Assembly (NCBI GenBank): GCA_963663775.1
Contig: OY760624.1
Location: 124,001 to 188,000, forward strand
Direction of reading: 5' to 3'
DNA: 64,000 nt
DNA from: G963663775 sp963663775
Lineage (GTDB): Bacteria > Bacillota > Clostridia > Oscillospirales > Butyricicoccaceae
The notes under the pieces were generated by a model. It was not told the origin of the DNA, ran no database searches, and saw only the letters and a program-made list of their open reading frames with translations. Each line of letters starts with the position of its first letter. Positions within the stretch are counted from its first letter, which is position 1. Below are positions 23,994 to 31,794 of this stretch, piece by piece. The translations under genes were made by a program, and so were the position numbers.

Positions 23994-24638
23994 TTACCCC
24001 CGCAATCCTGCTAAAATGCGTTCCGCTTCTTGCTCCAAGCGCACGTCAAACTGTTCCATTGCCTGCTCGCAAAGCGGCTGTGCAACCTCTTCGTTTCCGA
24101 CCATCTGCGCCACAGCTGAACCCATCCTTTCGTGAATCTCATCCTTTCCAGTGTCTGTCACGCCGCCCGTTCGTTCAAAAATGCCAACATGTCCGGATTT
24201 GAAACGTGCTACAAATGTGCCAGTTAATAAATGTGCAGAGGTACTTTTAAATTGATGTCCATACGCTGTCATGCCGGGATGCATCATGCGCCAGCCATCG
24301 CTTGTCTTAACCGGCATAAACCGTGCGCTCACTTGCGGGTTTTGCGGTCCGGAACCCTCATAGCGATGCAGCGGTATTTTGTGACTGGAAAACAAAATGC
24401 TTGCTGTAATCCCATGCCCTATTCGATAGCGAAATGTGATATTACGCTCTTTTCGGATATTGGCATCCGAAATCGCATATTTTTTACGGATTTCTTTGCT
24501 GCTGTTTTTCTGTATCTCCTGCAAGGTTCGTTTCGCAGTGCTTTGCAAGGCAGCATCAAACTTTCCCGGCATTCCTGCAAGCAGCTTTTCCGCCCTGGAA
24601 AGCACATCTTCGTTTTGCCGATGGATGGTGATAATCAT
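23994..24638 (-). CDS. Phage minor tail protein Z-like (tail completion)
   Basis: This 214-residue basic protein has LLAGMPGKFDAALQSTAKRT at the N-terminus and a middle with SARFMPVKTSDGWRMMHPGM and GTFVARFKSGHVGIFERTGG, the signature of lambda gpZ-like/HK97 gp10 proteins. They help complete the tail-head joint. It overlaps the previous gene by 4 bases. Confidence 0.85.
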   Translation of the reverse strand: MIITIHRQNEDVLSRAEKLLAGMPGKFDAALQSTAKRTLQEIQKNSSKEIRKKYAISDANIRKERNITFRYRIGHGITASILFSSHKIPLHRYEGSGPQNPQVSARFMPVKTSDGWRMMHPGMTAYGHQFKSTSAHLLTGTFVARFKSGHVGIFERTGGVTDTGKDEIHERMGSAVAQMVGNEEVAQPLCEQAMEQFDVRLEQEAERILAGLRG

Positions 24639-24997
24639 TCCTGCATCGCCGCCAATTCAATGCACAGCATACCACTTTCGCAGGTAGATGTGCTGACGCG
24701 ATATTGCTGTAAAAACCCCGTTGCATCTTGTATGGCAAGCCGTGCACCGGATTCCGGCTGCAGTTCCCCAAGACTATCTGAAGCGCAATATAAAATCGCC
24801 TGCGCTTGGTATAGCCCCTGCAAATGCTCGTTGGCCGAGCGTGTTTTTTCGCGTTCTTCCAGCGTCATGTCGGTGAGCATCACAGGAATGTCTTCATATG
24901 TTGTGCCATCATAAATAACCGTTTTTGTTTCTGCGAATTCGCCTGTATTCAAAAATACATTCGCAACATCTTGCTGTATGAGTTCCTTAAAGGTCAT
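24635..24997 (-). CDS. Head-tail joining protein (gpFII/gp10-like small connector)
   Basis: This 120-residue protein reads MTFKELIQQDVANVFLNTGE then FAETKTVIYDGTTYEDIPVM, the start typical of lambda gpFII-like/ATPase-less connector proteins that bind between portal ring and tail. GAGAGGG lies upstream of ATG 24997. Gene order (decoration protein, this gene, gpZ) supports it. Confidence 0.78.
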   Translation of the reverse strand: MTFKELIQQDVANVFLNTGEFAETKTVIYDGTTYEDIPVMLTDMTLEEREKTRSANEHLQGLYQAQAILYCASDSLGELQPESGARLAIQDATGFLQQYRVSTSTCESGMLCIELAAMQE

Positions 24998-25025
24998 CGG
25001 TGCACGCCCTCTCCCGTTGCATTGC

Positions 25026-25048
25026 GCAGGGCGGTTTGTCCGCCCTGC
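25026..25048. terminator. GC-rich hairpin in the head operon
   Basis: GCAGGGCGG and CCGCCCTGC form a perfect 9-bp stem around TTTGT between the decoration gene and the connector gene. Without a T run it is more likely an mRNA processing or stability element that lets the decoration/capsid mRNA accumulate. Confidence 0.5.
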
Positions 25049-25059
25049 GTTCTCTGCCG

Positions 25060-25392
25060 TTATCCGAGCAGTTTGATTTTCACTGCTGCGTCCGTGGCCG
25101 CACAAGCTTCCACGCACCATCCGCACGCAACATTGCTGGTTTCCGTTGTCGTTACAACGCTGTTCGTTGCATCCCAGTAGCATTGTGCGCCAAGCGTGAT
25201 GGCTGCGCCCGCAGTGCTGTGCGGCAAACTGAAAACGCCTTCTGTGAACAAAACACCGGTTTCTCCTGCTGCAATATCTGCCCCGACAATTCCGCAGCGT
25301 GTTGCAAGTGTCACAACGCTTCCCGCCGCAATGGTGCTTGTGCCGCCATTGGCGTATTCCACGGTTTCTCCGCTATAAATATAGGTTGCCAT
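25060..25392 (-). CDS. DUF2190-type capsid decoration protein
   Basis: This 110-residue protein begins MATYIYSGETVEYANGGTST and contains AAGETGVLFTEGVFSLPHST and LGAQCYWDATNSVV. The strand-rich, acid-poor pattern with FTEGVF.LP is DUF2190 (capsid-associated). It is encoded right after the capsid gene, as usual. Confidence 0.85.
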   Translation of the reverse strand: MATYIYSGETVEYANGGTSTIAAGSVVTLATRCGIVGADIAAGETGVLFTEGVFSLPHSTAGAAITLGAQCYWDATNSVVTTTETSNVACGWCVEACAATDAAVKIKLLG

Positions 25393-25408
25393 AGTTCTGT
25401 CCTCCTGC

Positions 25409-26908
25409 TTAAATAGTGATTGCTACGCCGTCATTGCGTGCAATGCCGCGGTAATCCATAACCGTAATGCCCCAGTCCATCCAGATATCCCACGCGAAGC
25501 CAAGCCGTCCCGTCACTTCGCTGCGACGAATGGTAGGGGTTTCCTGTCCGTTGAGATAATCCACCTGCACCGATTTTGCGGTCATCGGGTTCGCGACCAT
25601 AAACCAAGGTGCGGCATTTGTACCCGCCAGTGCGTTAATGGTGGCATCCTCAACATAGTGCAGTCCCTTATTTGCCATCGGGTTATATCCTGTGTTGTTG
25701 CTCTCCGCCGTCGTGATGGATGCAGAATGCAAAAGGGTGTCCACGGTCATCCCATATCCAATCGGCAGCACCATCATGCGCGGGGAAACGTTGATTGCAT
25801 TTCCAAACGGGTCCTTTTGCGCCTGCATTTTCAGCATCAGCGCATTGATGGTGGCAAGCGATGGTGCTGCGCCGGCGGTTGCTTGGTTTGCGTGATTTGC
25901 GCAGAACAATGTTTTTCCGTCATACACCTTTGCAGCATTGTTGAAAATCAGTTCATATACCTGCTGATTGATTTCACGCTTTGCTGCTGCCGCATAAACA
26001 CCCGGCACTTGTGCCAGAAACCCAATATCATCATTGATAAAGGATTGGCGCGACATCGTGAACTGTGTGCCATAGGTGTCAATTTTGCGTTGCGGAAGCT
26101 GCTCTGTAGATGGCTTAGAGGCTTTCAGTTCTCCGTTTTCCGGCACCTTGTAGAATGACCCGCCGCCGATAATGTAGTTGTGCTCCGGTGTCTGCTTAAA
26201 GTCCGAAACGCTGCCCTTGGTGCACCATTCTTGGAAGGTCGTCGGCACTTCGCTGTAGAGCTGCACAATGTTTTTGCGAATCGTTTCATCCAAAATAGCA
26301 GGAAACGCCGCTGTCGGGTTGAAATACTGCCTTTGGAGCTGCTCAAACAACTGGTCAGAAGACATATGGCGCAATTCACTGTCGCTTGCTGCGCCTTCTC
26401 GTGCCAGTGAATCAATCGCAAGGTCTCGCAAACTCATACCGCGCAGTTCTGCTGCGCCCTCCACCGGCTTTGCAACATGCACCCCACATCGAAGCTGTAA
26501 GCCGTCAATTGCCGCAGCACGGTACTTGTCGCCCTCATCCGTTGTCACTTTTGCGCTGACTGGTGCGCCGTTCTTTTTCAGTTCCGCCAAAATTGCAGCA
26601 CGGCAACCATCTACCGTTGCTGTCGGGTCATTGATGTACGCAGTCGCATCCATTCCAAAATCACGGCACATAGAGGTAATGGTCATAATGCGGGTGCGTT
26701 CTGCGGTCGCAGCTTGCCGTGCTTGCTCCTCGTTTGCGGGCGCAAGTGCGGGTGGTGTGCCCCCGTCTGGCTGATTCGCTGCGATTTCGTCAATCTGCCG
26801 CTGCAGGCTGTCGAACTCTTGCTGTTCTTCTGCATTCATGGCGCGTTTTTCGTCCTTGACCGTGCTCAAAATCTGGTTTTGTTTAGACACCAATTCTTTC
26901 ATATTCAT
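25409..26908 (-). CDS. HK97-fold major capsid protein
   Basis: This 499-residue protein has an N-terminal coiled-coil delta domain (residues 1-45, MNAEEQQEFDSLQRQIDEI), a processing region, then the capsid body: YGTQFTMSRQSFINDDIGFL, MVLPIGYGMTVDTLLHSASI and RSEVTGRLGFAWDIWMDWGI. It is longer than HK97 gp5 because of an extended N-domain of about 150 residues (GMDATAYINDPTATVDGCRA). The adjacent protease gene supports HK97-type maturation. Confidence 0.9.
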   Translation of the reverse strand: MNMKELVSKQNQILSTVKDEKRAMNAEEQQEFDSLQRQIDEIAANQPDGGTPPALAPANEEQARQAATAERTRIMTITSMCRDFGMDATAYINDPTATVDGCRAAILAELKKNGAPVSAKVTTDEGDKYRAAAIDGLQLRCGVHVAKPVEGAAELRGMSLRDLAIDSLAREGAASDSELRHMSSDQLFEQLQRQYFNPTAAFPAILDETIRKNIVQLYSEVPTTFQEWCTKGSVSDFKQTPEHNYIIGGGSFYKVPENGELKASKPSTEQLPQRKIDTYGTQFTMSRQSFINDDIGFLAQVPGVYAAAAKREINQQVYELIFNNAAKVYDGKTLFCANHANQATAGAAPSLATINALMLKMQAQKDPFGNAINVSPRMMVLPIGYGMTVDTLLHSASITTAESNNTGYNPMANKGLHYVEDATINALAGTNAAPWFMVANPMTAKSVQVDYLNGQETPTIRRSEVTGRLGFAWDIWMDWGITVMDYRGIARNDGVAITI

Positions 26909-26913
26909 GGGTG

Positions 26914-27540
26914 TTATGCCTCCTTCGTAAGTCGCAATCTGTTTTTATTGATTTGCAGCTGTCGTTCTCGCAGCCGTGTGGCTTCCAATTCGTCTTCCGA
27001 GAATTCACGCCCTACGCCAACGGTCGCATTTGCTGGAACGCTGACAATCGAAACCTCGTATGGCATCCAATGCCGTGCAATGCTGCAAGGTCCTGTATAT
27101 TTCCCGTCTGCCGAAGTCGCGCCTGCTTTGACTTCCTCCCAACTATCCACACGGTACCCAACCGATACCCCTTTGAGCGTCCCGCTCGCAACCTTCTGCC
27201 GAATCGTTTCTGCATCAGCATCGGTATCAAATTCAATTTCCGCATACCCACGATTGTTCTCTACCCACGCTCGCAAGATGCGGCCAAGCACACGATTGCG
27301 GTCATGGTTATAAAGAACCACGCCAATTTCCTGCAGCCGTGACAAATCGCACGCATTGTCTGCATGGTCTAGAATTTCCGGTCCGAACCATCGGTTATAC
27401 GGTTCTTCACTGGAAAAGCTCAATAAAAACTGTCGCTCTTTCCCGTCTGCCTGTGTGATTGCTGCGGTGGCTTCACGCCTTAGGTCGTTTTTCGTCCTCT
27501 GCGTCGAGGTCGTCCGAATCAATGTCTGCTTCTTGTCCAT
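26914..27540 (-). CDS. HK97-family prohead maturation protease
   Basis: This 208-residue serine protease shows IGVVLYNHDRNRVLGRILRA (catalytic His in YNHD) and TLKGVSVGYRVDSWEEV (catalytic Ser in GVSVGY), plus MPYEVSIVSVPANATVGVGR near the C-terminus, the family pattern. It cleaves the capsid delta domain. GGGAGGTG precedes ATG 27540; it overlaps the portal fragment by 68 bases. Confidence 0.9.
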   Translation of the reverse strand: MDKKQTLIRTTSTQRTKNDLRREATAAITQADGKERQFLLSFSSEEPYNRWFGPEILDHADNACDLSRLQEIGVVLYNHDRNRVLGRILRAWVENNRGYAEIEFDTDADAETIRQKVASGTLKGVSVGYRVDSWEEVKAGATSADGKYTGPCSIARHWMPYEVSIVSVPANATVGVGREFSEDELEATRLRERQLQINKNRLRLTKEA

Positions 27541-28030
27541 AAATTACACCTCCCAACTCTACGCCTTTTTCCTTGGCATAGGACAAAGCTTCTGCCATAT
27601 CGTCAATTTGTTCCTTCCAGTCCCGTCCTGCTTCCGCTGCAATTTGCTGAAAGGTTTTCTGACCGGATTGCATAGCGATTTTATTTGCATTGGCTTCTTT
27701 CAGCGGATCAATCCACCGCTTGGGGCTTGCAACCCATGTATGCTTAAAGTAAGCTTCTTTGTTCTCCCAAAAATCTTTGATTGCAACCAATCCTGCCAGT
27801 ACACAAGAAATGACAAAGGTTTCATAAACCTCATCCATGAAACTCTCCTGCAACAGTTCGATTTCCTCTGCATAGGTCAAATCATCTTCAATCATGCCCT
27901 GCCGTGCACTGCTGTAATTGGTTTCCGACATATCGCGGCTGGTCGCTTCATACGACAAGCCCTGTCCCGCACCAATCAACCGCTGCTGCATTTTTAGAAA
28001 TGTGGTTGCGTTAACTGTACTCCTTGGCAG
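27473..28030 (-). pseudogene. Lambda-type portal protein, C-terminal fragment
   Basis: The frame from 28030 to 27473 reads LPRSTVNATTFLKMQQRLIG, AGQGLSYEATSRDMSETNYS and SARQGMIEDDLTYAEEIELL, which is the clip/crown half of lambda gpB-type portals. It lacks the first 250-300 residues and any terminase gene; upstream it joins a short unrelated frame at about 28031. An ATG at 27991 could start a 172-residue product, but a functional portal is impossible. This marks a large deletion that removed packaging and replication genes. Confidence 0.88.
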
Positions 28031-28283
28031 TTACCTTTCTGGCTTCTGTGTTCTGTAACATACATTTCACTCCCTTCTAGTTGGCTTTTTATAATATTAT
28101 CCATGAAAAATTTAGAATGTTCAAAGTCGATTACAGGCGAAAAGTATGAACGAAATATGAATGAAAATCTTCTAAAGTATTCTCAAATCTTTAAAAATCT
28201 TCTTACGAAATAGCAACCAATATCAATTATTAATTTTCTTTGATTTTCACAATAATGCACTGAAATACTCCGTTTTTCTTGTT
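28031..28283. other. AT-rich segment at the deletion joint
   Basis: It contains a possible 23-codon leftward frame (28076-28005, starting MYVTEHRSQKG) that reads through the joint, and otherwise AT-rich DNA with no recognised gene. Confidence 0.4.
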
Positions 28284-28613
28284 CTAATGATATAAACGGT
28301 TTCTTTCTATGTAACCATTTCCACATTTCTTGTAACGAATGTTGAGCACCTTGCTTCCGCAAACCACCCGTTTCTCATACCCTGCTGTGCAAAGCCAGTC
28401 ATCCACTTTATCAATGATGCTTTCCGTATACAGAATACTGGTTCCGGTTTTACCGTTGGCTTCATTCTGAAACGGAATAATTTCCTGCTCATCGCTGTTG
28501 ATATGCAGCTGTCCAATAATTGCATCCACAGCTTTGAAGTGCGGCTTACCGGAATGTGAATAGATACCTACCTGCTTGGCAATCTCGACAGTGTCATAAG
28601 TACACTTGTACAC
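28284..28613 (-). CDS. Phage early protein, antirepressor-C-terminal-like
   Basis: This 109-residue protein is placed at GTG 28613, 6 bases after GGGGGTG. It reads YDTVEIAKQVGIYSHSGKPH, FKAVDAIIGQLHINSDEQEI and ILYTESIIDKVDDWLCTAGY. The EIA...G..S..GKPH.KAV..II pattern resembles the C-terminal DNA-binding part of phage antirepressors. It is transcribed away from the repressor gene by the divergent promoter at 28675-28703, so it is the first early gene left after the deletion. Confidence 0.65.
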   Translation of the reverse strand: MYKCTYDTVEIAKQVGIYSHSGKPHFKAVDAIIGQLHINSDEQEIIPFQNEANGKTGTSILYTESIIDKVDDWLCTAGYEKRVVCGSKVLNIRYKKCGNGYIERNRLYH

Positions 28614-28674
28614 ACCTCTCACCCCCTTCTTGTGTTGTCGTAACATATTTTTTCTTATTTCGTGCTGTAAGCAC

Positions 28675-28703
28675 AATATAACACTTTAACTCTGGTTTGT
28701 CAA
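28675..28703 (-). promoter_or_regulatory. Leftward early promoter of the prophage switch
   Basis: On the minus strand TTGACA (28703-28698) and TATATT (28680-28675) are spaced 17 bases apart. It drives the early gene at 28284-28613 and lies back to back with the repressor promoter. Confidence 0.8.
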
Positions 28704-28735
28704 CACTTTTTGTAAAATTCTTTCTGTGTTTTGCG

Positions 28736-28764
28736 TTGACAGCACACACCCTATGTGATATAGT
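28736..28764 (+). promoter_or_regulatory. Repressor promoter of the prophage switch
   Basis: TTGACA (28736-28741) and TATAGT (28759-28764), 17 bases apart, precede the repressor start by 24 bases; AAGGAGGTGAG is the ribosome site. The two divergent promoters form a typical lysogeny control region. Confidence 0.82.
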
Positions 28765-28787
28765 GATTCTCACAAGGAGGTGAGATT

Positions 28788-29294
28788 ATGAATTCCCGTG
28801 TCAAAGCAGTTCGAAAATCATTGCACCTTTCCCAAGAGGATTTTGGAAAGCAACTTGGTGTTGGTCGAGGTGTAATTGTAAATATCGAATTAAACCGTGC
28901 TGAAATCAAACCGCTATTTATTGAGCATCTTTGTGATGTGTTCAATGTTAGCGAAGACTGGCTTCAAACAGGTGATGGCGAAATGTTTGTCATGACGGAA
29001 ACGTCTGCCATTGCACAGCTCTGCAAAGAGCACCATGCAAGCGACCTAGAGCGAAAGATTTTAGAATCCTATTTTAAAATTGACCCGTCTGTGCGAAACC
29101 AATTTATTTCCGAATTCCTTGGCGATATGTTTGCATCCCGCTCGGATACAGCTGCTGTAAACGAAAATGAATCAGATGAACAAACGCAAAATGATTTCAT
29201 TGAAAAAGAGGTGGAGGAGTATCGTCGTGAATTGGAACTGGAGATTAAGGGGGCGGAAAAATCCTCGGCTTTGCCAGACGCAAAGCACGCCTAA
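28788..29294 (+). CDS. Prophage CI-like repressor (XRE family)
   Basis: This 168-residue protein has an N-terminal helix-turn-helix (residues 5-60: VRKSLHLSQEDFGKQLGVGR, GVIVNIELNRAEIKPLFIEH), with DWLQTGDGEMFV closing the XRE domain. The C-terminal half is helical and acidic, with no LexA-type Ser/Lys protease motif, so induction by RecA cleavage is unlikely. It is the only rightward gene between the switch and the integrase region and should keep the prophage silent. Confidence 0.86.
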   Translation: MNSRVKAVRKSLHLSQEDFGKQLGVGRGVIVNIELNRAEIKPLFIEHLCDVFNVSEDWLQTGDGEMFVMTETSAIAQLCKEHHASDLERKILESYFKIDPSVRNQFISEFLGDMFASRSDTAAVNENESDEQTQNDFIEKEVEEYRRELELEIKGAEKSSALPDAKHA

Positions 29295-29462
29295 AACGCA
29301 AAAAGGCCACTCATTACAAGTAGCCCATAAAACAGAAAAATCCCCCGCCGGTACTGGAATACCGACGAGGGTTTGTAAATAGAAAGTAGTTTTGGTGAAC
29401 ACCTTCCAAATAATATTATACAGGATTGACGGATAATGTCAAACAATGAATGCGGGAACACA

Positions 29463-29491
29463 TTGACAATTTCATAAGATGCGGTTATAAT
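29463..29491 (+). promoter_or_regulatory. Consensus promoter for a short antisense RNA
   Basis: TTGACA (29463-29468), 17 bases, TATAAT (29486-29491): a perfect sigma-A promoter. The transcript would start near 29498 and run into the hairpin at 29546-29580, giving an RNA of about 85-90 nt. Confidence 0.8.
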
Positions 29492-29497
29492 GAGCAT

Positions 29498-29586
29498 AGA
29501 AAAGGGCACTGTCGGCAGACGGTTAGCCTAATAGGGTTTATGAAATAACCGCTACTTCTTGGCTGGAGGGGCGGTTATTTTGCGTG
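29498..29586 (+). ncRNA. Putative antitoxin RNA of a type I toxin-antitoxin locus
   Basis: The expected RNA begins with GGGCACTGTCGGCAGACGGT and ends in the hairpin AATAACCGC ... GCGGTTATTTT, a Rho-independent terminator. It is complementary to the 3' part of the leftward toxin mRNA, overlapping the toxin stop codon. A perfect promoter and terminator with no reading frame of note argue for a regulatory RNA. Confidence 0.65.
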
Positions 29587-29707
29587 TATGGATAAAATAT
29601 GTAGCAGAAAAACTACACATGTAACGATTCTAAGAACCTTCATCCGCATTCGCATCACCCCCTTTCATCAAGGGAGTAACTAACCGTCTACCGTCTGTGA
29701 CAGTGCC
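29502..29707. repeat. Inverted repeat bracketing the type I toxin message
   Basis: GGGCACTGTCGGCAGACGGT plus TAG at 29502-29525 is complementary to the segment ending GACAGTGCC at 29681-29707, which holds an extra copy of the CGTCTA motif. In the leftward transcript it would zip the 5' and 3' ends together. Confidence 0.7.
29575..29649 (-). CDS. Putative type I toxin: 24-residue hydrophobic peptide
   Basis: The frame from ATG 29649 gives a basic start MRMKVLRIV followed by a hydrophobic stretch TCVVFLLHILSI and a short HAK tail, the pattern of membrane-acting type I toxins. AAAGGGGGTG lies 6 bases upstream, and that ribosome site can pair with CTCCCTT just before it, which would hide it. Two more in-frame ATGs lie nearby (29643, 29655). 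A promoter TTGTAT-17-TATTAT reads leftward from about 29740. The mRNA ends can pair (29502-29525 with 29681-29707), as in full-length inactive type I toxin messages. No family name recognised. Confidence 0.62.
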   Translation of the reverse strand: MRMKVLRIVTCVVFLLHILSIHAK

Positions 29708-29714
29708 TTATCTC

Positions 29715-29743
29715 ATATAATAGCACAGCATTTTACAAAATAC
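29715..29743 (-). promoter_or_regulatory. Leftward promoter for the type I toxin message
   Basis: On the minus strand TTGTAT and TATTAT lie 17 bases apart, immediately upstream of the 5' arm of the fold-back repeat. It is weaker than the facing antisense promoter, as usual for such loci. Confidence 0.6.
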
Positions 29744-29864
29744 AATGAAAATCCCGCTCGTGGTGCAAACACGAACGGGACATCAATAAAGGTACTGAAA
29801 TTTTGCAAACGTTCAGTGCCTTTATTTTACCACAAATATATGGTGAAAGAAAGGATTTTTCATT

Positions 29865-30893
29865 ATGGCAAAAAAACGTGGCAATGGTCAAGGCTATGCC
29901 CGCAAACGAGGTTCAACATGGACAGCCGTGTGGACCATCGGATTTGAAGCACTCGACGGCGGGAAGCTGCGGCAAATCTATAAGACCAAAGGCGGCTTCC
30001 GCACCAAGACGGAGGCTTTACTATATGCAGCCAACCCAGAGAGCGACGGCAAGGGCAAGGCTCCCACGCTATCGTACTATTGGGATGTCTGGTATGAAAA
30101 CAGCCTGCCCAAATTGAGTTCCTCCAAACAGACCGCTTATAAAATTGCAAAGAATAAATCGGAAGGTTTGTTCTTCACGCCCGTTGACCAACTAAGCATT
30201 AAGCAGCTGCAATTTACCGTCAACGAAAAGGCACCGACCTATTATCCAGCAAAGGACATGAAAACACTTCTGGCCAACTTACTAAAGCAGGCGGTCGCAG
30301 AGCAATGGATTTCCACCAACCTTGCAGAATTCATCACCCTGCCGGAACTGATTGAAAAAGAGATGGAGCCATTTACAGAAATTGAACTGCATCGGCTCTG
30401 GGATGCGTACGGCAAAGGCGATAGCTTCATTGGGTTTATCCTGCTGATGATTTATACCGGCATGATGCCCGGGGAACTGTTCTTATTCAAAGCGGATATG
30501 GTGGACTGGCAGTCCTGCGAAATTCGTGGCTGTGGTCTAAAGACCAAGAAGCGAAAAGAAACGCCCATTGTCTTCCCGGATATCATCGCACCGGTTTTGC
30601 TCGATCTGTGCCAACAGTCGAAAAGCCGCATCGGCAAGGTGCTCTGCATGAACCGCGATAATTTTTATAAAGAGTTTCATGCTGCTTTGGAGCGTGCCAG
30701 CGTCCGTGACCTTCCCCCGTACTCTTGCCGACATACCACAGCCACAGCACTTGCGCTCGGCAATATTGCTCCTAGCGTCATACAGGAAGTTATGCGCCAT
30801 ACCAAATTCACGACAACGCAAAGATACATCCATCCGGACACCGCCGCAGCACGCAGTGCTGTGAACAAAATGGACAAGGGTAAAGCGCAATAG
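29865..30893 (+). CDS. int: Prophage tyrosine-type integrase
   Basis: This 342-residue protein has a basic arm-binding N-terminus (KKRGNGQGYARKRGSTWTAV), a SAM-like core-binding domain (TLSYYWDVWYENSLPKLSSS), and a catalytic domain. Box II PPYSCRHTTATALALGNIAP, the second-last IQEVMRHTKF and the nucleophile Tyr in TTTQRYIHPD are present. At the place of the first catalytic Arg (TGxR) the sequence is TGMMPGEL, Met at residue 201. It lies 160 bases from attR and points at it, as expected for tRNA-integrating phages. Confidence 0.92.
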   Translation: MAKKRGNGQGYARKRGSTWTAVWTIGFEALDGGKLRQIYKTKGGFRTKTEALLYAANPESDGKGKAPTLSYYWDVWYENSLPKLSSSKQTAYKIAKNKSEGLFFTPVDQLSIKQLQFTVNEKAPTYYPAKDMKTLLANLLKQAVAEQWISTNLAEFITLPELIEKEMEPFTEIELHRLWDAYGKGDSFIGFILLMIYTGMMPGELFLFKADMVDWQSCEIRGCGLKTKKRKETPIVFPDIIAPVLLDLCQQSKSRIGKVLCMNRDNFYKEFHAALERASVRDLPPYSCRHTTATALALGNIAPSVIQEVMRHTKFTTTQRYIHPDTAAARSAVNKMDKGKAQ

Positions 30894-30904
30894 CCATGAA
30901 ATCC

Positions 30905-30929
30905 TTGTACTTTACCGTGTACTGTATAG
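30905..30929 (+). repeat. Putative integrase arm-type site (right copy)
   Basis: This copy is identical over 25 bp to 11532-11556 and in the same orientation, just after the int stop. A pair of such sites, one in each arm, fits integrase binding. Confidence 0.65.
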
Positions 30930-31008
30930 AAAAGTTTTTTTGAATTTGCAAGCGTATTTCTTAGGATTTTTCACATTTCGTAAAATATGAATACCTGAAC
31001 TTAAATGA

Positions 31009-31056
31009 ATGAAAAAGCACTGAAAACAATCATTTCTAACTGTTTTCAGTGCTTTT
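31009..31056. terminator. Terminator hairpin beside attR
   Basis: AAAAGCACTGAAAACA pairs with TGTTTTCAGTGCTTTT around ATCATTTCTAAC. It ends int transcription rightward and tRNA-Ser transcription leftward. Confidence 0.8.
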
Positions 31057-31118
31057 TGGCGGAGAAAGAGGGATTTGAACCCTCGCGACACTTTCGCGCC
31101 CTACTCCCTTAGCAGGGG
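31053..31118. repeat. Prophage attachment site attR (66-bp direct repeat)
   Basis: Identical to 11429-11494. It forms the 3' part of the intact tRNA-Ser(GCU), so integration restored the gene. Confidence 0.93.
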
Positions 31119-31146
31119 AGCCCCTTCACCACTTGGGTATTTCTCC
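31057..31146 (-). tRNA. tRNA-Ser (anticodon GCU)
   Basis: The minus strand folds into a 90-nt class II tRNA: acceptor GGAGAAA/TTTCTCC, anticodon loop CTGCTAA, long variable arm (GGGCGCGAAAGTGTC), T-arm GAGGGTTCAAATCCCTC, discriminator G and encoded CCA. It is the prophage target. Confidence 0.97.
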
Positions 31147-31186
31147 ATATTTAATAAATTTATATCAACCGCCATTATCTATATAA

Positions 31187-31275
31187 TGGCGGAGAGGGTG
31201 GGATTCGAACCCACGCGCCCTTTCGGACAAACGGTTTTCAAGACCGCCTCGTTATGACCACTTCGATACCTCTCC
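31187..31275 (-). tRNA. tRNA-Ser (anticodon UGA)
   Basis: The minus strand gives a class II tRNA of 89 nt: acceptor GGAGAGG/CCTCTCC, anticodon loop CTTGAAA, long variable arm, T-arm GTGGGTTCGAATCCCAC, encoded CCA. It lies 40 bases upstream of tRNA-Ser(GCU) and is likely co-transcribed. Confidence 0.97.
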
Positions 31276-31374
31276 ATCGCAGTCCTTTGACCCTTGAACC
31301 GTTTATTATTATACTATACCAAATCTACATTGTCAATACATTTTCTTAGAAAGTTTGCTTTTGAAAAGTAAGAT

Positions 31375-31415
31375 AATAAATGCGAAAGAGTATTATACCT
31401 CTGACGCATTTATTT
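31375..31415 (+). terminator. Hairpin terminator upstream of the mobile-element remnants
   Basis: ATAAATGCG pairs with CGCATTTAT around an 18-20 base loop and is followed by a T run. It may end rightward read-through into the remnants. Confidence 0.6.
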
Positions 31416-31449
31416 TTTTATCTAAAACTGTAGAAAGCGTGGTGAAAAT

Positions 31450-31717
31450 ATGACGAAAAAAACAAAGACATTGACCTTGTCCGACCGATTAAAGATTGAG
31501 CAAGCCTATTTAAGCGGAAAAAACCATCGCAAAAATTGCGACTTCCATAGATTCTTGCCCTTCGACAATCTATCGGGAACACCATCGTGGATATGCAGGA
31601 AGACCCGATATAAACGGACGTCCCGCCTATAGCGCAAAAATAGCGCAGGAAGTCAATGCCCGAAACATTAAGCGGCGTGGGTGTCGCAGACGCACGCTTG
31701 ACGATAAAAAACACTGA
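31450..31717 (+). pseudogene. IS30-like helix-turn-helix protein, frameshifted in an A6 tract
   Basis: The frame opens MTKKTKTLTLSDRLKIEQAY, the IS30-type N-terminus, then shifts at six A residues (31518-31523). With one A fewer it continues GKTIAKIATSIDSCPSTIYR, GYAGRPDINGRPAYSAKIAQ and ends DDKKH at 31717, giving about 89 residues. It is a lone HTH domain without transposase catalytic part, a type seen in clostridial integrative elements. Preserved reading potential on both sides suggests a recent or artefactual frameshift. Confidence 0.72.
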
Positions 31718-31794
31718 ACAGCATCACCTTCTGCACCTTGAAAATTTCATATGGGTACGCACAAGAGAAAGAGAAAAGAGGAGGGGATACCTAT

